This document shows positions 36,149-46,332 of a stretch of DNA of 63,882 nt, in pieces (the first letter of the stretch is position 1; the number at the start of each line of letters is the position of its first letter). Source of the stretch: Folioceros fuciformis (taxonomy: Eukaryota; Anthocerotophyta; Anthocerotopsida; Anthocerotales); NCBI GenBank assembly GCA_049999805.1, contig JBNGIO010006035.1, positions 67,587-131,468 of the forward strand, given 5' to 3'. A program made the position numbers and the translations under genes. Under the pieces are notes generated by a model. It did not search any database. It was not told the origin of the DNA and worked only from the letters and a program-made list of their open reading frames with translations.

Positions 36149-37208
36149 CAGCGTCCTTTTCTTCGAAGGGAACTGCACCCTTCCCATCGGTTCTCCCTAA
36201 CTTAAGTAGGATGTGTGGACACAGTTCGGGTGCGAAAGGAGGGAGACAGCTAGAGACCTGTCAAGCAACACTCATCCGCTGCATTGGTAGCACACCGAGA
36301 GGTACACTTGTGCGACCGTGAGTGAAGAGTTCGGAGGAGTGTAGTGAGGAAGAAGGTAGGGCTTCCCGTTGCTTAAGGGTTTTCCGCCCTACATGTATCC
36401 ACGGTCCCTCTCACGAGCTGCTGCAAGAGAGTGTGTACGGTCAGCGTGTTGGTCTTCTCGTGGGACCAATTACAGTTTTTAGAATCTCGCGCAGAACACT
36501 TATGTAAAACTATTTAGTTGTTGGTTGAGCCCCCCACCAGTGAGCGGCCAATAATACAGGTTTCTCGCTGTCTCGATCTGTATGTGATCTCGAACCTGGA
36601 CTGTATCGTAGGCATGAATTGCGCTGCCATCAAAGTCCGAGCCTCGTTGGTTTTGCTGGAGGTCGCTTCCCAATCTTCTCTGCTTTCATCCACTGACGTG
36701 ATTGCCGTGGAGGAGACCCTGAGCGGCTCTTGGCATGGAGCTTAACCCTAATTTGTCTTTCGGAATCCCGTGCTGTGTTTGACGGTTCCTGCCACCCCTT
36801 GGACAGGAGGCTCCGGCAGAATGTCACGCAGAAGTGCTCTTCTGTATCGGATCATGCAGTGTGCAGCTCGGTTTCCTTGTAGGTATGCCTGCACGGGATT
36901 CTCCAATTCCGCTCGGTGTCTGTTCGTCACGTATGATTCTGATGGCAGATGCAGTATACTTTATCACTGATGGCCCCTGGTCGTGATGTCCAGCCCTGGA
37001 TTTCAAGAATGTCGTGAGGAATTGAGCAAAAGCCTCCAGTTTGTCAGGACAGAGGTCGGTTGTTGTTTTCCCATTTCTTCTGGAGGAGGCTTGTTGCTTC
37101 ATGAGTTGGATGTGTTCTAGCACAGATTGGCAAGGAGGCTAACAGCCTATTGTTATGATGGCAATCTAGCTCGAAGGTTTGTAAGCGGAGGAGAACTCAT
37201 GTAATCTG
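36149..37208. other. Spacer between eIF2B beta and the S14 gene
   Basis: About 1 kb without a supported gene. Short ORFs on both strands show no domains. It presumably holds the 3' flank of eIF2B beta and the promoter and leader of S14. Confidence 0.55.
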
Positions 37209-37940
37209 TTGATGCCATCTCAGGGTACTCTATCGTCGTTCGGGGCATGGAACGGAGGTCTCGCTGGAGGGAAGGTTGGCGTCGAGTCTAAGGCAGCTTT
37301 ACTTCCTTACGGTTCATACCCGTCACAAATGATGCCGGTTTTGTGTGATAGAGCTGCACTGGTGGTTGAGGGGCACGTGAATGGTGATGTTGAACGCAAG
37401 GCAGATTGGATTGGTAACATGGTCGTCAAACCTGAGTACGTTCGCAGTGCCTCTTTGCCTGCTACTCTGCACCAGTGGCCAACATCTGCATGGAGGATGG
37501 GGTCCGATACTCAAGTGCGTACAGCTGGAATTGCCTGGGGCTTTAGGAGCTCTGTAGCTTTGTCAAACAGGATCATAGGAGCATCTGTTTCGGATGCGAA
37601 CCACGTCAAATCGCAGACAAGATCCTTGGCTTATGGCAAAATGGCGAACAGGAGCATCCGTGATCAAAACAAGAGGCGGCTTGTTGAGAAATATGAGATG
37701 AAGAGAGCCCATTACAAGGCAGTGTTCCATGATAGGTCTCTCCCTAGTCAAGTCCGCTATGACTTTTTCCAGAGGTTGTCCAAGCTCCCCAGAAGTAGCT
37801 CCAAGACCCGACTGAAGAACCGGTGCGTCTTCACAGGGCGTTCTCATTCAGTGTTCAGAAAGTTTGGCATTTCTCGAATAGTGTTTAGGGAACTTGCTCG
37901 CAGAGGTGAGTTAACTGGCGTGGGCAAGGCCAGTTGGTAG
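37209..37940 (+). CDS. Mitochondrial ribosomal protein S14 (uS14m) with long N-terminal extension
   Basis: Small-subunit ribosomal protein. Residues from about 144 to 243 form a complete mitochondrial S14: [44 protein letters not shown]-type NRCVFTGR, and the C-terminal [22 protein letters not shown]. The first 143 residues have no counterpart in mitochondrion-encoded S14 and presumably carry mitochondrial targeting. They are not typical of a short presequence ([16 protein letters not shown], then [15 protein letters not shown]) and may have been captured from another gene. No intron is seen. Start is the first ATG in frame (MMPSQG); the internal ATG of MANRS marks the ancestral start. It is a nuclear copy of a formerly mitochondrial gene. 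Confidence 0.92.
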   Translation: MMPSQGTLSSFGAWNGGLAGGKVGVESKAALLPYGSYPSQMMPVLCDRAALVVEGHVNGDVERKADWIGNMVVKPEYVRSASLPATLHQWPTSAWRMGSDTQVRTAGIAWGFRSSVALSNRIIGASVSDANHVKSQTRSLAYGKMANRSIRDQNKRRLVEKYEMKRAHYKAVFHDRSLPSQVRYDFFQRLSKLPRSSSKTRLKNRCVFTGRSHSVFRKFGISRIVFRELARRGELTGVGKASW

Positions 37941-38369
37941 GAGCCGGGACTTCGATTTTGTTGCTCCTTCCAGCCTCTAGTATTTAGAGAAAATGTCACC
38001 AATTTTGCGCCATGCTTCCTCCATTTTGGATGGCGCCTTTACATCTGCTTTCCCAGCTATCTGTGACTGATCCGATTTCAATCGAGGAGCTGACCATGCC
38101 ATTGTCAAGCATCGTTCACCCTGTTTGCGTGAGCTCTCCAACTCGCAGCTACTACTATCTTGCTTTGACACACTTCCAGCATGTCGGGAAAGACGGTACA
38201 TACACTACAAGCTGATGCTAGACATCTCACAACCTCAGCAACAGTTCTGATAACTACAGCCAAGCAGATAACAGAAGCATACTGATATAGACTGAACAAA
38301 CTAGCACCTCTAAGGAAAAATGGTTTTCTCCCAATAGCTGCCCCGTCTTGTCTGGCTCCCTTCATGAAG
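37941..38369. other. Convergent 3' spacer between S14 and the PPR-DYW gene
   Basis: About 430 bp between the stop codons of two convergent genes. No coding potential is evident; it holds the 3' untranslated regions of both. Confidence 0.5.
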
Positions 38370-40700
38370 TTAATGCCGATCCCCACATGAGCATGAGCCA
38401 TCCACAAAACGGTGTACTCGATGGGCATCTCTGACAACAATCTCCCGCTTCTCAAGATGCGACATAATCTTGGTGCTGCTGTGGCAATCATTACACATTC
38501 GAAGGTTCTTTGTAACTATCAAAGTTGTGCCATCTGGGGTGTTCATCAAACCATAGGCCAAGGCCAGCTTTTCCGCATGTCCACACAACGAATCCTCCTT
38601 CTCCTGCTCAGACACTGCCTTCAAAACCAACTGTGTGTGGGGCACATGGCCTCCCTCCTCCTTCAGCCTGGTATTCACACTCTTCAGCTTGCCGTAAATG
38701 TCGGACCTGTCTTCTCCTACCGTGAACTCATGCACCTCATTCTTCACTTCAATGCATGCTTTTGCTGGCTTCTTCATAGCCCCTGCTGACTTTCTCAATT
38801 TTTCTAGTCTGTCTACATCGCCCCACAGCCCCGCGTTCGCATAGATGTTCCCCAAAAGCACGTAAGAGCTTGCACTCTCAGGTTCCAGCTCCACAAGACG
38901 GTCAAAGCACCGTCTGCCACGCTCTAAATCACCATAGTTTTTGCAAGCACTGAGCAAAGCCTTCCAACCAACAGGATTCTTCTCAAATGATGGCGTTCGC
39001 ATCAAGTTTTCGGCCTCATCCAGACAGCCAGATCGTCCAAGAAGATCAACCATGCAGCTGTAGTGATACGCAGTGGGAACAATACCGTACTCGTCAGCCA
39101 TCACTCCGAAATAGCGCTGGCCCTCTTGCACCAGGCCTGCATGACTGCATGCCACAAGCAGAGAAATGAAAGTTGTCTCATCAGGCTGGACACCTTGCCG
39201 AATCATGTCATCAAAACATTGCATGGCCAGGTCGCCATCCCCGTGCTCAGCGTAGCCATTGAGCAAAGCATTCCATGTCACGACGTCTCGTGTGGATAGC
39301 CTCTTCAGAACACTCCGAGCCTCATCCAGGCTTCCACATTTTGCATACATGTCCACGAGAGCGCTCCCGAGGAGAACGTCATCTTCCAACCCCCTTTTCT
39401 CAATCTGCGCATGAAGCTGCTTACCCTGCTGCAGAGCTCCAACCCTGGCACATGCTTGTAAAAGGCACGCCAAGGAAACCTTATCCGCAACAATTATACC
39501 GTCCTCTTGCATTTTGGCAAAGAGAGCCATGGCCTCCCGACCACGCTCTTGCTGCGTGTATCCTGCGATCATGGTAGTCCATGTCACCACATCCCTTGTG
39601 GCCAACCTGTCAAACACCTCCCGAGCTTCGTCCAAGCTGCCACATTTGGCATACATATTCACGAGGCTGGACCCAACAAATATATCCGCCGTCAGGTCAC
39701 TCTTCACAATATCCTGATGCACCTGCCTGCCTGCAGCTAGATCCACTGCAGAGGCACACGCCTTCAAGACTGCCACAAATATGCGGTTATCCGCCTTCAC
39801 ATTGGTGTCCCGCATTTCCTGATACAACTTCACGGCCTCCACCGGCTGTCCATGGTTAACCCGTGCGAAGACCATCGTGGCCCACATATACACATCAGGG
39901 GAGGGCAACTTATGGAACACCTGTGCTGCCTCCTCCAGCTCTCCATGATACGCATACATGCCAATGATGTGATTAGCCACAAAAGGGTGCAAGTCATACC
40001 CACTTCCCACAGCAAGAGCATGAACACGCCTACCGAACAGCAGCCCCTCTTCTGCCATGCACCTCTTCAGAACAGGATAGAAGAGAGACTGACAAATGGG
40101 AAATCCTCTCTGCAACAGCAACTCCAAGGCCCCAACAGCCTCCCCCAAATCTCCCTCCTCACAAGTTCGCCTCAACATTCTAAGCATCGAATCCCCTGAC
40201 CCATCCTCAGTCCCTGCATAATGCCCCTCCAACCCAGCATCCCACCGGGCCAGCTCATCATCCACCCACCCAGGCTTCTTTGGACTGTTCAGCCACAGGG
40301 GCTCCTTGGTGGCTTTGTGCCTGAAGTCAGGATGCCGGGGACTTCTCTTGTCAGGCCGGTTGTCCCACCATTTTGTAGGATCAAGGAAGAAATCTTCCCA
40401 TAAGAGCTCCTGCCGCTCCTCCTTCCTTGAAATTTTTCCACTGCTCCCTGCAGCAGGAGCTTGGGAGAACTGCGCCAGAGCGCCCAGCTTGAAGCCACCA
40501 CACACTCCATAACCACCATCCCCGGATACTAAATGCTGAAGAGGCCACAGCAAACCGTGCGGCAACCCTTGCTGCTTCAGCACCCAAATGCGGACCTCCG
40601 AGAGCCTCGAATTCCGTGGCCGTTGTTGCAATGGCAGCTCCAGCGACATCGCCATGGCAATTTCGGAGGCGCACGCACCCAGCTTTGAGTATACTATCAT
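38370..40700 (-). CDS. PPR protein with OSB-like PDF motif and DYW:KP deaminase domain (PPR-3)
   Basis: Candidate organelle RNA-editing factor, probably U-to-C. The ORF has 776 residues and no introns. Residues 99-150 (LLWEDFFLDPTKWWDNR, RHPDFRHKATKEPLWL) resemble the PDF motif of organellar single-stranded DNA-binding proteins. PLS repeats run from about 165 to 560, then E1 (PVGWKALLSACKNYGD) and E2. At residue 644 the PG box has the KP form (KPAKACIEV), and the deaminase core is intact: HAE at 708-710, CNDCH at 736-740, and the second zinc site H..CSC near the end. The last three residues are DRH rather than DYW. From family knowledge, DYW:KP domains are linked to U-to-C editing. The start could be 40700 or one of the Met codons at residues 16 and 18; a retrotransposon LTR begins 85 bp upstream. 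It is a paralogue of PPR-4 across the element. Confidence 0.93.
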   Translation of the reverse strand: MIVYSKLGACASEIAMAMSLELPLQQRPRNSRLSEVRIWVLKQQGLPHGLLWPLQHLVSGDGGYGVCGGFKLGALAQFSQAPAAGSSGKISRKEERQELLWEDFFLDPTKWWDNRPDKRSPRHPDFRHKATKEPLWLNSPKKPGWVDDELARWDAGLEGHYAGTEDGSGDSMLRMLRRTCEEGDLGEAVGALELLLQRGFPICQSLFYPVLKRCMAEEGLLFGRRVHALAVGSGYDLHPFVANHIIGMYAYHGELEEAAQVFHKLPSPDVYMWATMVFARVNHGQPVEAVKLYQEMRDTNVKADNRIFVAVLKACASAVDLAAGRQVHQDIVKSDLTADIFVGSSLVNMYAKCGSLDEAREVFDRLATRDVVTWTTMIAGYTQQERGREAMALFAKMQEDGIIVADKVSLACLLQACARVGALQQGKQLHAQIEKRGLEDDVLLGSALVDMYAKCGSLDEARSVLKRLSTRDVVTWNALLNGYAEHGDGDLAMQCFDDMIRQGVQPDETTFISLLVACSHAGLVQEGQRYFGVMADEYGIVPTAYHYSCMVDLLGRSGCLDEAENLMRTPSFEKNPVGWKALLSACKNYGDLERGRRCFDRLVELEPESASSYVLLGNIYANAGLWGDVDRLEKLRKSAGAMKKPAKACIEVKNEVHEFTVGEDRSDIYGKLKSVNTRLKEEGGHVPHTQLVLKAVSEQEKEDSLCGHAEKLALAYGLMNTPDGTTLIVTKNLRMCNDCHSSTKIMSHLEKREIVVRDAHRVHRFVDGSCSCGDRH

Positions 40701-40784
40701 CCCCCTTATCTATCATGGTTTTTGTTTTGGTAGGTACTTTCAAATTTGTCCATTTTAATATCTTCAACAAATGCTACAGAGTAA

Positions 40785-41390
40785 TGGTACAAGTAAAATA
40801 AAGTGAAAGTTAAAAGTAAAAAGGTGAAAGCTAAATCTACAGCCTTCTTATGAGAAGCAAATATGCTTCTTGCTGCCTTTGGAAACAAGATGTGTGTTCC
40901 AGGCAAAACCTCTTAAGAAGGATGGAGTTGTAATGACCACTAGTATTCTCAGATGAGTGGTGTGTATCAATCCCAACTTTAGCAGTGGCTTAATTGTGGA
41001 GTATAAATAGGCCAGTGTTAGGTTTTTAAGGATATACTTTGATACTGTGATATACTGATACACAGAGAGACAAAGAGAGAGAGGCAAACAGTGAGAAGTC
41101 TAGCCTTGAGGCATAGCTGTGGAGGGCTTGAAGAGCAAGCTTGTCAGATTGAGTCTAGAGCAGTAGTCAGTGGGGCATAGATTGCCAGACTCTTTTGTAA
41201 GTATCTGGAACAAAGAGCAGCACCTAGAGGAGGTGGTCTGCGAGTCGTCAGTGGACGGCAAGCTACTTGGAGCCTAGTGCTGAGTCGTGAAAGAGGGAGT
41301 GTGTGATTTGTAAGTGGAGCGCAGTGGAGTGAATAGACGAGATTCGAGGCCGTTGCTTCTTTTTACGCTGCGTAAGGAAGGGGGCGTTAC
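40785..41390 (+). repeat. 5' LTR of the Ty3/gypsy element
   Basis: Starts TGGTACAAGT and matches the 3' LTR start at 46333. It has a TATA box (GTATAAATAG, 41001-41010) and a GAGAGACAAAGAGAGAG-rich region downstream. The exact end is uncertain: similarity to the 3' LTR ends near 41366, but the primer-binding site at 41396 puts the boundary at about 41390-41395. Confidence 0.9.
41001..41010 (+). promoter_or_regulatory. TATA box of the 5' LTR
   Basis: GTATAAATAG, repeated at the same LTR position at 46551-46560 in the 3' LTR. It is a plausible RNA polymerase II start signal for the element and could read rightward only. Confidence 0.7.
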
Positions 41391-41395
41391 CTAGT

Positions 41396-41407
41396 TGGTA
41401 TCAGAGC
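41396..41407 (+). other. Primer-binding site (initiator tRNA-Met)
   Basis: TGGTATCAGAGC is the usual plant LTR-retrotransposon sequence complementary to the 3' end of initiator methionine tRNA. It sits directly after the 5' LTR. Confidence 0.9.
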
Positions 41408-41425
41408 ATAGTCTATTCCTCCAAG

Positions 41426-42706
41426 ATGGCTAAGCGCCAGAGGATGCAGATACGAAAGGTTTCTCCTAATCCCCCGCCTCAACAACTTGAAGAGAATCAA
41501 GGCAAGGAGATGCTGCCTACCGACTCAGCAGGACCATCCAGAGACAAATCTGAAGATTGGAAGACGCAGATGACGGTCGCTTTACGACAAATTCTCCCCG
41601 AAGTATTGCCTGAAGTTCTCCAAGATTTGACAACATCTGGGAAAAAGGCAAGAAAGGATCCACAGCCTCTAGCTCTATAGAATGAGGAAGCGGAAGACAA
41701 TCAAGATCCTTTTCATATCTTCGAAGTAGTTCCGAGGGCAAATTTGAAGTTGGCCGTGCCAGATAAGTATGAGGGAGTAAGGGATCTACAAGCTATTGAT
41801 TCCTGGATTTACTCTATTGAAAGCTATCTTGCTTCATCTGGCCTGGAGCCTAAGCATTACTTAGGAACTGTGGGTAACTTTCTCAAAGGGTATGCTTTGG
41901 TGTGGTGGTGAAGTTATTGTGCTAATATAGCCCAGGGAAATCGAGCACACACCATCACTGACTGGGCATCTTTTAAAGAAGCCTTGAAGAAGCAGTTTCA
42001 ACCTGCGAATGCTTTGTGCTTGAGCCGGCAGCTGCTTGATAATATAAAGCAGACAGGTACTGTACAGGAATATGTAAGTGCCTTCAGTGAAGCTGTTATG
42101 CATTGTACTTCAATGAGTGAAGTTGACAAACTACATCACTTCATGGTTCGTTTGAAGGACTGGGCTGCTAACAAAATTGAGTTGTATAGTCCAATGAACT
42201 TGGCAGAGGCCATAACGGCAGCAAATGCTATCCCAGATACCTTTCATTCCAGCACATCCAACTCCTCAAGAAGATTTCGAGGTAATACCCGTGGACGGTA
42301 TATGCAGACTAGGGTTTTTTCCAACAATGTTGGCAAAGAGACTCCCGAGGATAATGAAAGAAGCACAGTTGCAAGAGGCAACTCCAGTGGGAGCTTCCGT
42401 GGGAGAAATCGAGGAGTGCGCAGGGGGGCGCGGAGCTCAAAGAACAGTGACAATGGGTTCTCGGAAAGGAGTTTGTTTGCTTATGGAGAGCCGGGACATT
42501 ATGCAAATGAATGCCCCAATACTCAACAAACTTTGAATGTTGTTCAAGACAACCCACAGCCCCAAAGACTCAGGATTACAGAAGTACCCGGATCTGAAAT
42601 CCCAAGTGACGGAATTGACCACATGTTGCACAGGCTACATGTGGTGAGTCTCAAGATGCTGAGGACAGCATTATTCACAGGGCAGGTGGAGAGCTCATGT
42701 ATATAG
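41426..42706 (+). pseudogene. gag of the Ty3/gypsy element (broken)
   Basis: Capsid-like region (DKYEGVRDLQAIDSWIYSIESYL, WASFKEALKKQFQ, TVQEYVSAFSEAV) followed by a Ser/Arg/Gly-rich stretch and a zinc-knuckle remnant. Stop codons interrupt it at about 41678 and 41909, so only 41426-41680 and 41984-42706 remain open. In the zinc knuckle (LFAYGEPGHYANECP) the first two cysteines are replaced by Leu and Tyr, which should abolish zinc binding. Confidence 0.88.
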
Positions 42707-42972
42707 AAGGATGTGTGGATCGTTAAGAAGCGAAGATGTTGCTTGATCTAGCAGCAACACATAATTTCATTTCTCCTGGCAGAGTAAGTAAGCTTGGTTT
42801 GACATGGGCTAGTACTTCAGAGCCATGTACAGTGAAACAAGCAAAAGGAAAGCTGCAGTTCTTAGGACAGCTGCAAAAAGTCCCTTTGCAAATAGGCAAT
42901 TGGACAGGAGAAGCAAGCTTCACAATTGTAGATATGGATGATCATGAAATCATCTTGGGCTTAGAATGGATG

Positions 42973-43344
42973 TGTAGGAACACTAGAGGAGCATGGTGGA
43001 AGAGAGGAGAAGAGGAGGCAGAGAGGAGAGGAGAAAAAAAGGTCACATTGAGAGTGGTTGGCAAGGGAGCTCAAGGGGTATTTATACCCTCTAGAAGAGC
43101 TCCCTAGGAAGCTTCACAAGAAGCTCACAGGAAGCTGCGCAAGAAGCTTCCTACAGATTAGCTTAAGCTAATCTAAACTAATGATACTTAACTAGACACT
43201 AATCTTAGACTAAACACATTAGTCTAAGCACATTAAACTAGACACTAATCTTAGACTAAACACATTAGCCTAAGCCCATTAACTAGACACTAATCTTAGA
43301 CTAAACACATTAGCCTAAGCACATTGGGCTTTAATAACCCTACA
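42973..43344. mobile_element. Nested solo LTR of another retrotransposon family
   Basis: A 372-bp insertion with ends TGTAGG and CCTACA (perfect 6-bp inverted ends beginning TG and ending CA) and flanking 5-bp near-identical direct repeats (ggatg at 42968-42972, agatg at 43345-43349). The pol reading frame on the left resumes in phase on the right, as expected for a clean insertion. It contains a TATA-like GGTATTTATA at about 43077 and a 45-46-bp three-copy tandem repeat at 43191-43328. Its orientation is inferred from the TATA-like site and is not certain. Confidence 0.8.
43191..43328. repeat. Three-copy tandem repeat inside the solo LTR
   Basis: Units of 45-46 bp beginning ACTAGACACTAATCTTAGAC at 43191, 43237 and 43282. 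Confidence 0.92.
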
Positions 43345-46318
43345 AGATGAAGGCCAATAAGGTATGTGTAGACGTGAACTCACGCACCATACAGATCTTA
43401 GGAGATGAAAAGCACAAAGCGAGTTGTGCAATTCTTGAGTATCAGCTTGGGCACACGATTGATGAAGTCATCTCTAAGAAAGAGCTCAAACGTTGTGTTA
43501 AAAATGGAGAGGAACTCTATTTGTTGGTGTTGCAAGGACTAGAAGATGGTCTTGAGATGGAGTCTTAAAAGCAACCAAAGATTCCAAAGGAAATACAGGC
43601 TGTCTTGGATGAGTTTAAAGACTTAATGCCTACTGAGTTACCTCCTTTGCCTCAGAGGAGAGTTGTAGATCATGAAATTGATCTAAAGCCAGGAAGTGTA
43701 CCGCCATCAAGAACGCCATATAGATTGTTGCTAGATGAGGTTCAAGAGTTGAAGAGACAAATGTCTAACTTATTAGCCAAGGGCTATGTTAGAGTCTTAA
43801 AATCCCCATTTGGTGTGCCAGTATTGTTTACGCGAAAGAAGAATGGAGGATTAAGATTATGCTTGGATTACAGAGCACTCAACCAGATAACAGTCAAGAA
43901 TTCCTATCCTTTGCCAAGGATGGATGATATGTTTGACAGGTTGAAAGGTGCTAAGTATTTTACCATACTGGATTTGATGGCTGGTTATTACCAGATTCGC
44001 ATCGCAGAAGGACATGAATACAAAACTGCTTGTAGGACAAGGTATGGATCTTTTGAATTTCTAGTCATGCCATTTTGACTCACTAACGCACCAGCCACAT
44101 TTCAGACTCTCATGAATACTATATTCGGAGATCTATTGGATGAGTGTGTTGTGATCTACTTGGTTGACATTTTGATATTCAGTTCTACCTTAGAGGAGCA
44201 TGTCCAACACTTGAGGAAAGTGTTGGAAAGGTTAAGGGCAAATTCTTTGTTCTTAGCTATAACAAAGTGTGACTTTGTTAAGGAAGAAATAGACTTCCTT
44301 GGATTCATTGTCTCTACTGATGGAATCAGGATGGATCCTCATAAGGTAAAAGCCATACAAAGTTGGCTGCCGCCAAGCAATGTGCATGAAGTGCGTATGT
44401 TTATGGGATTGGCTAGCGTGTACAAAAGATTTGTATCGATGTTTGCCAAAATTGTTGCCCCATTAACTGATCTCTTGAAGAAGGCGAAGACTTGGAAGTG
44501 GGATGAGAAATGTCAAAGGGCATTCGAGTTTCTCAAGTTGAAGCTCAGCATTACCCCAGTATTAGCAATCTATGATCCAAAGAAAGATATAGAAGTGTAT
44601 ACTGATGTGTCAGATACAGCTATTTGAGGAGTGCTTATGCAAGAAAGTAGGCCAGTGGCTTACGAATCAAGAAAGTTGCATGAACATGAGAGGAAATACC
44701 CCACATATGAGAAAGAGATGACAACCGTCATCAATTGTCTCAAGATTTGGAGACACTATCTTCTTGGAAGATCTTTTATGCTGTACACAGATAATGTAAG
44801 TACAAGCTTTTTTTCTAATCAGCTGCGGCTAAATGCAAGACAAGCTAGATGGCAAGATTTCCTAGCAATGTATGATGATGTGGAGATTAAGTACAAGCTA
44901 GGGAAGGAAAATCTCGTGGCAGATGCTCTCAGTCGCAAGCAGGAGTTGAGTTTAATATCTGTTTTTAAGCTGAAGAATCCTAAGCTAGCTGCAACACAGA
45001 TAGTGATTGAGCCAAAGGACACTCACACGCAGATTAAGAAGGCTTATCTGTGCGATCCATTAGTGCAAGATTGGATCAATGAGATAAAGCAACCGGGGTC
45101 TAAGTTTAAGCTTACAAATGGCTTGTTAATGTTCAAGCAAAACAAGATTGTGATTCTTGATTCTCAAGAGTTGAGAAGAAAGTTGCTTGCAGAATGTCAC
45201 GATGTGCCAAGTGCTGGTCATCGGGGAATTGACACAACTTATGAAAAGTTGAAGAAGCTGTTTTACTGGCCTGGAATGTACAAACATACTGTAGAGTATG
45301 TGAAGTCTTGTGTAGACTGTCAGCAAGATAAGGTAGAGCAGACAAATCCACGAGGTTTGTTGCAACCCCTACCTATTTCAAGTGGACCTTAGAAGAGCAT
45401 ATCAATGGATTTTGTTATGCCATCATGACAGTTGTTGATAGGTTCAGCAAGCAAGGACACTTTATCCCCACGAAGAAGCAAGTGAAGGCTTTAGAAGTTG
45501 CTCAATTGTTTAAGAAGCATATCTATGTGTTACATGGATTGCCTATGCAAATTGTGAGTGATAGAGATCCCAGATTCACAACGAAAATTTGGCAACAGCT
45601 TATGAAGAGCTTGGGAGTGCAACTATGTTTAAGCACAGCATATCACCCTGATACACAGATGGATCTACAGAAAGAGTAAACAGAATCAAAGAGGAATACT
45701 TACGACACTATGTACAGATGGACCAGAGGAACTGGAGTAATCATCTTGAGGATGCAAAGTTTTGTTATAACAATATTGTACGTAGCTCCACAGGCTATAC
45801 ACCTTTTCAGATGACAGGTAACGAAGCAATGGACACAGTTTCCATGTTGAATGCTGGCGTGTTTGAGACAGCAGCAAGAGAACCACGTGAATTTATTGAG
45901 CAGTTGAGCGCCCGACATGAAATTGCTAAGAGGGTTTTGGCCAAAGCTCAAGACAGGCAAAAGAAGTTTGATGATAGGCACAGGAAAGAGGCAGAATTTC
46001 AAGTGGGTGACACGGTTTGGGTAAAGTTGAAGCACTTCCCACTACCTTAGGGATTGTCCCCAAAGTTAAGGCCCAAGTATGGAGGTCCTTTTTTAGTTCT
46101 GAAGCGCATTGGGAATGTGGCTTACAAACTACAACTGCCTAATTGGATCTTCTCTCATGATGTGTTTCATGTCTCTTTGCTGAAACCGTTTGTGATTTCG
46201 AAAGAGAATGAAGACATGAACAGATCCTATCTGGGTTTCACTTCAAGATGTGCAACAAGGATCATGGATGATTTCACGTTATACTGCAAGTCATTGAGGA
46301 CAATGACATCTTCCTAGT

Positions 46319-46329
46319 GGAAGAGAGAA
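46319..46329 (+). other. Polypurine tract
   Basis: GGAAGAGAGAA lies immediately before the 3' LTR, in the position where plus-strand DNA synthesis is primed in LTR retrotransposons. Confidence 0.7.
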
Positions 46330-46332
46330 TTA

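Larger units (their letters stand above)
42736..46317 (+). pseudogene. pol of the Ty3/gypsy element (broken)
   Basis: Order is aspartic protease, reverse transcriptase, RNase H, integrase. The protease active-site triplet region reads DLAA where the family has a DSGA-like form. Reverse transcriptase is recognisable ([21 protein letters not shown]), but the catalytic YxDD-type motif reads YLVD. Stops fall at about 43566, 44078, 44625, 45390 and 45426, and a frameshift near 45672 lies at the region of the integrase catalytic glutamate; a further stop is at 46048. The HHCC zinc finger (GHRGIDTTYEKL, CVDCQQ) and the integrase DRFSKQ and SDRDPRF segments are visible. No clear chromodomain is seen. 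The nested solo LTR interrupts the protease/RT linker. Confidence 0.9.
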
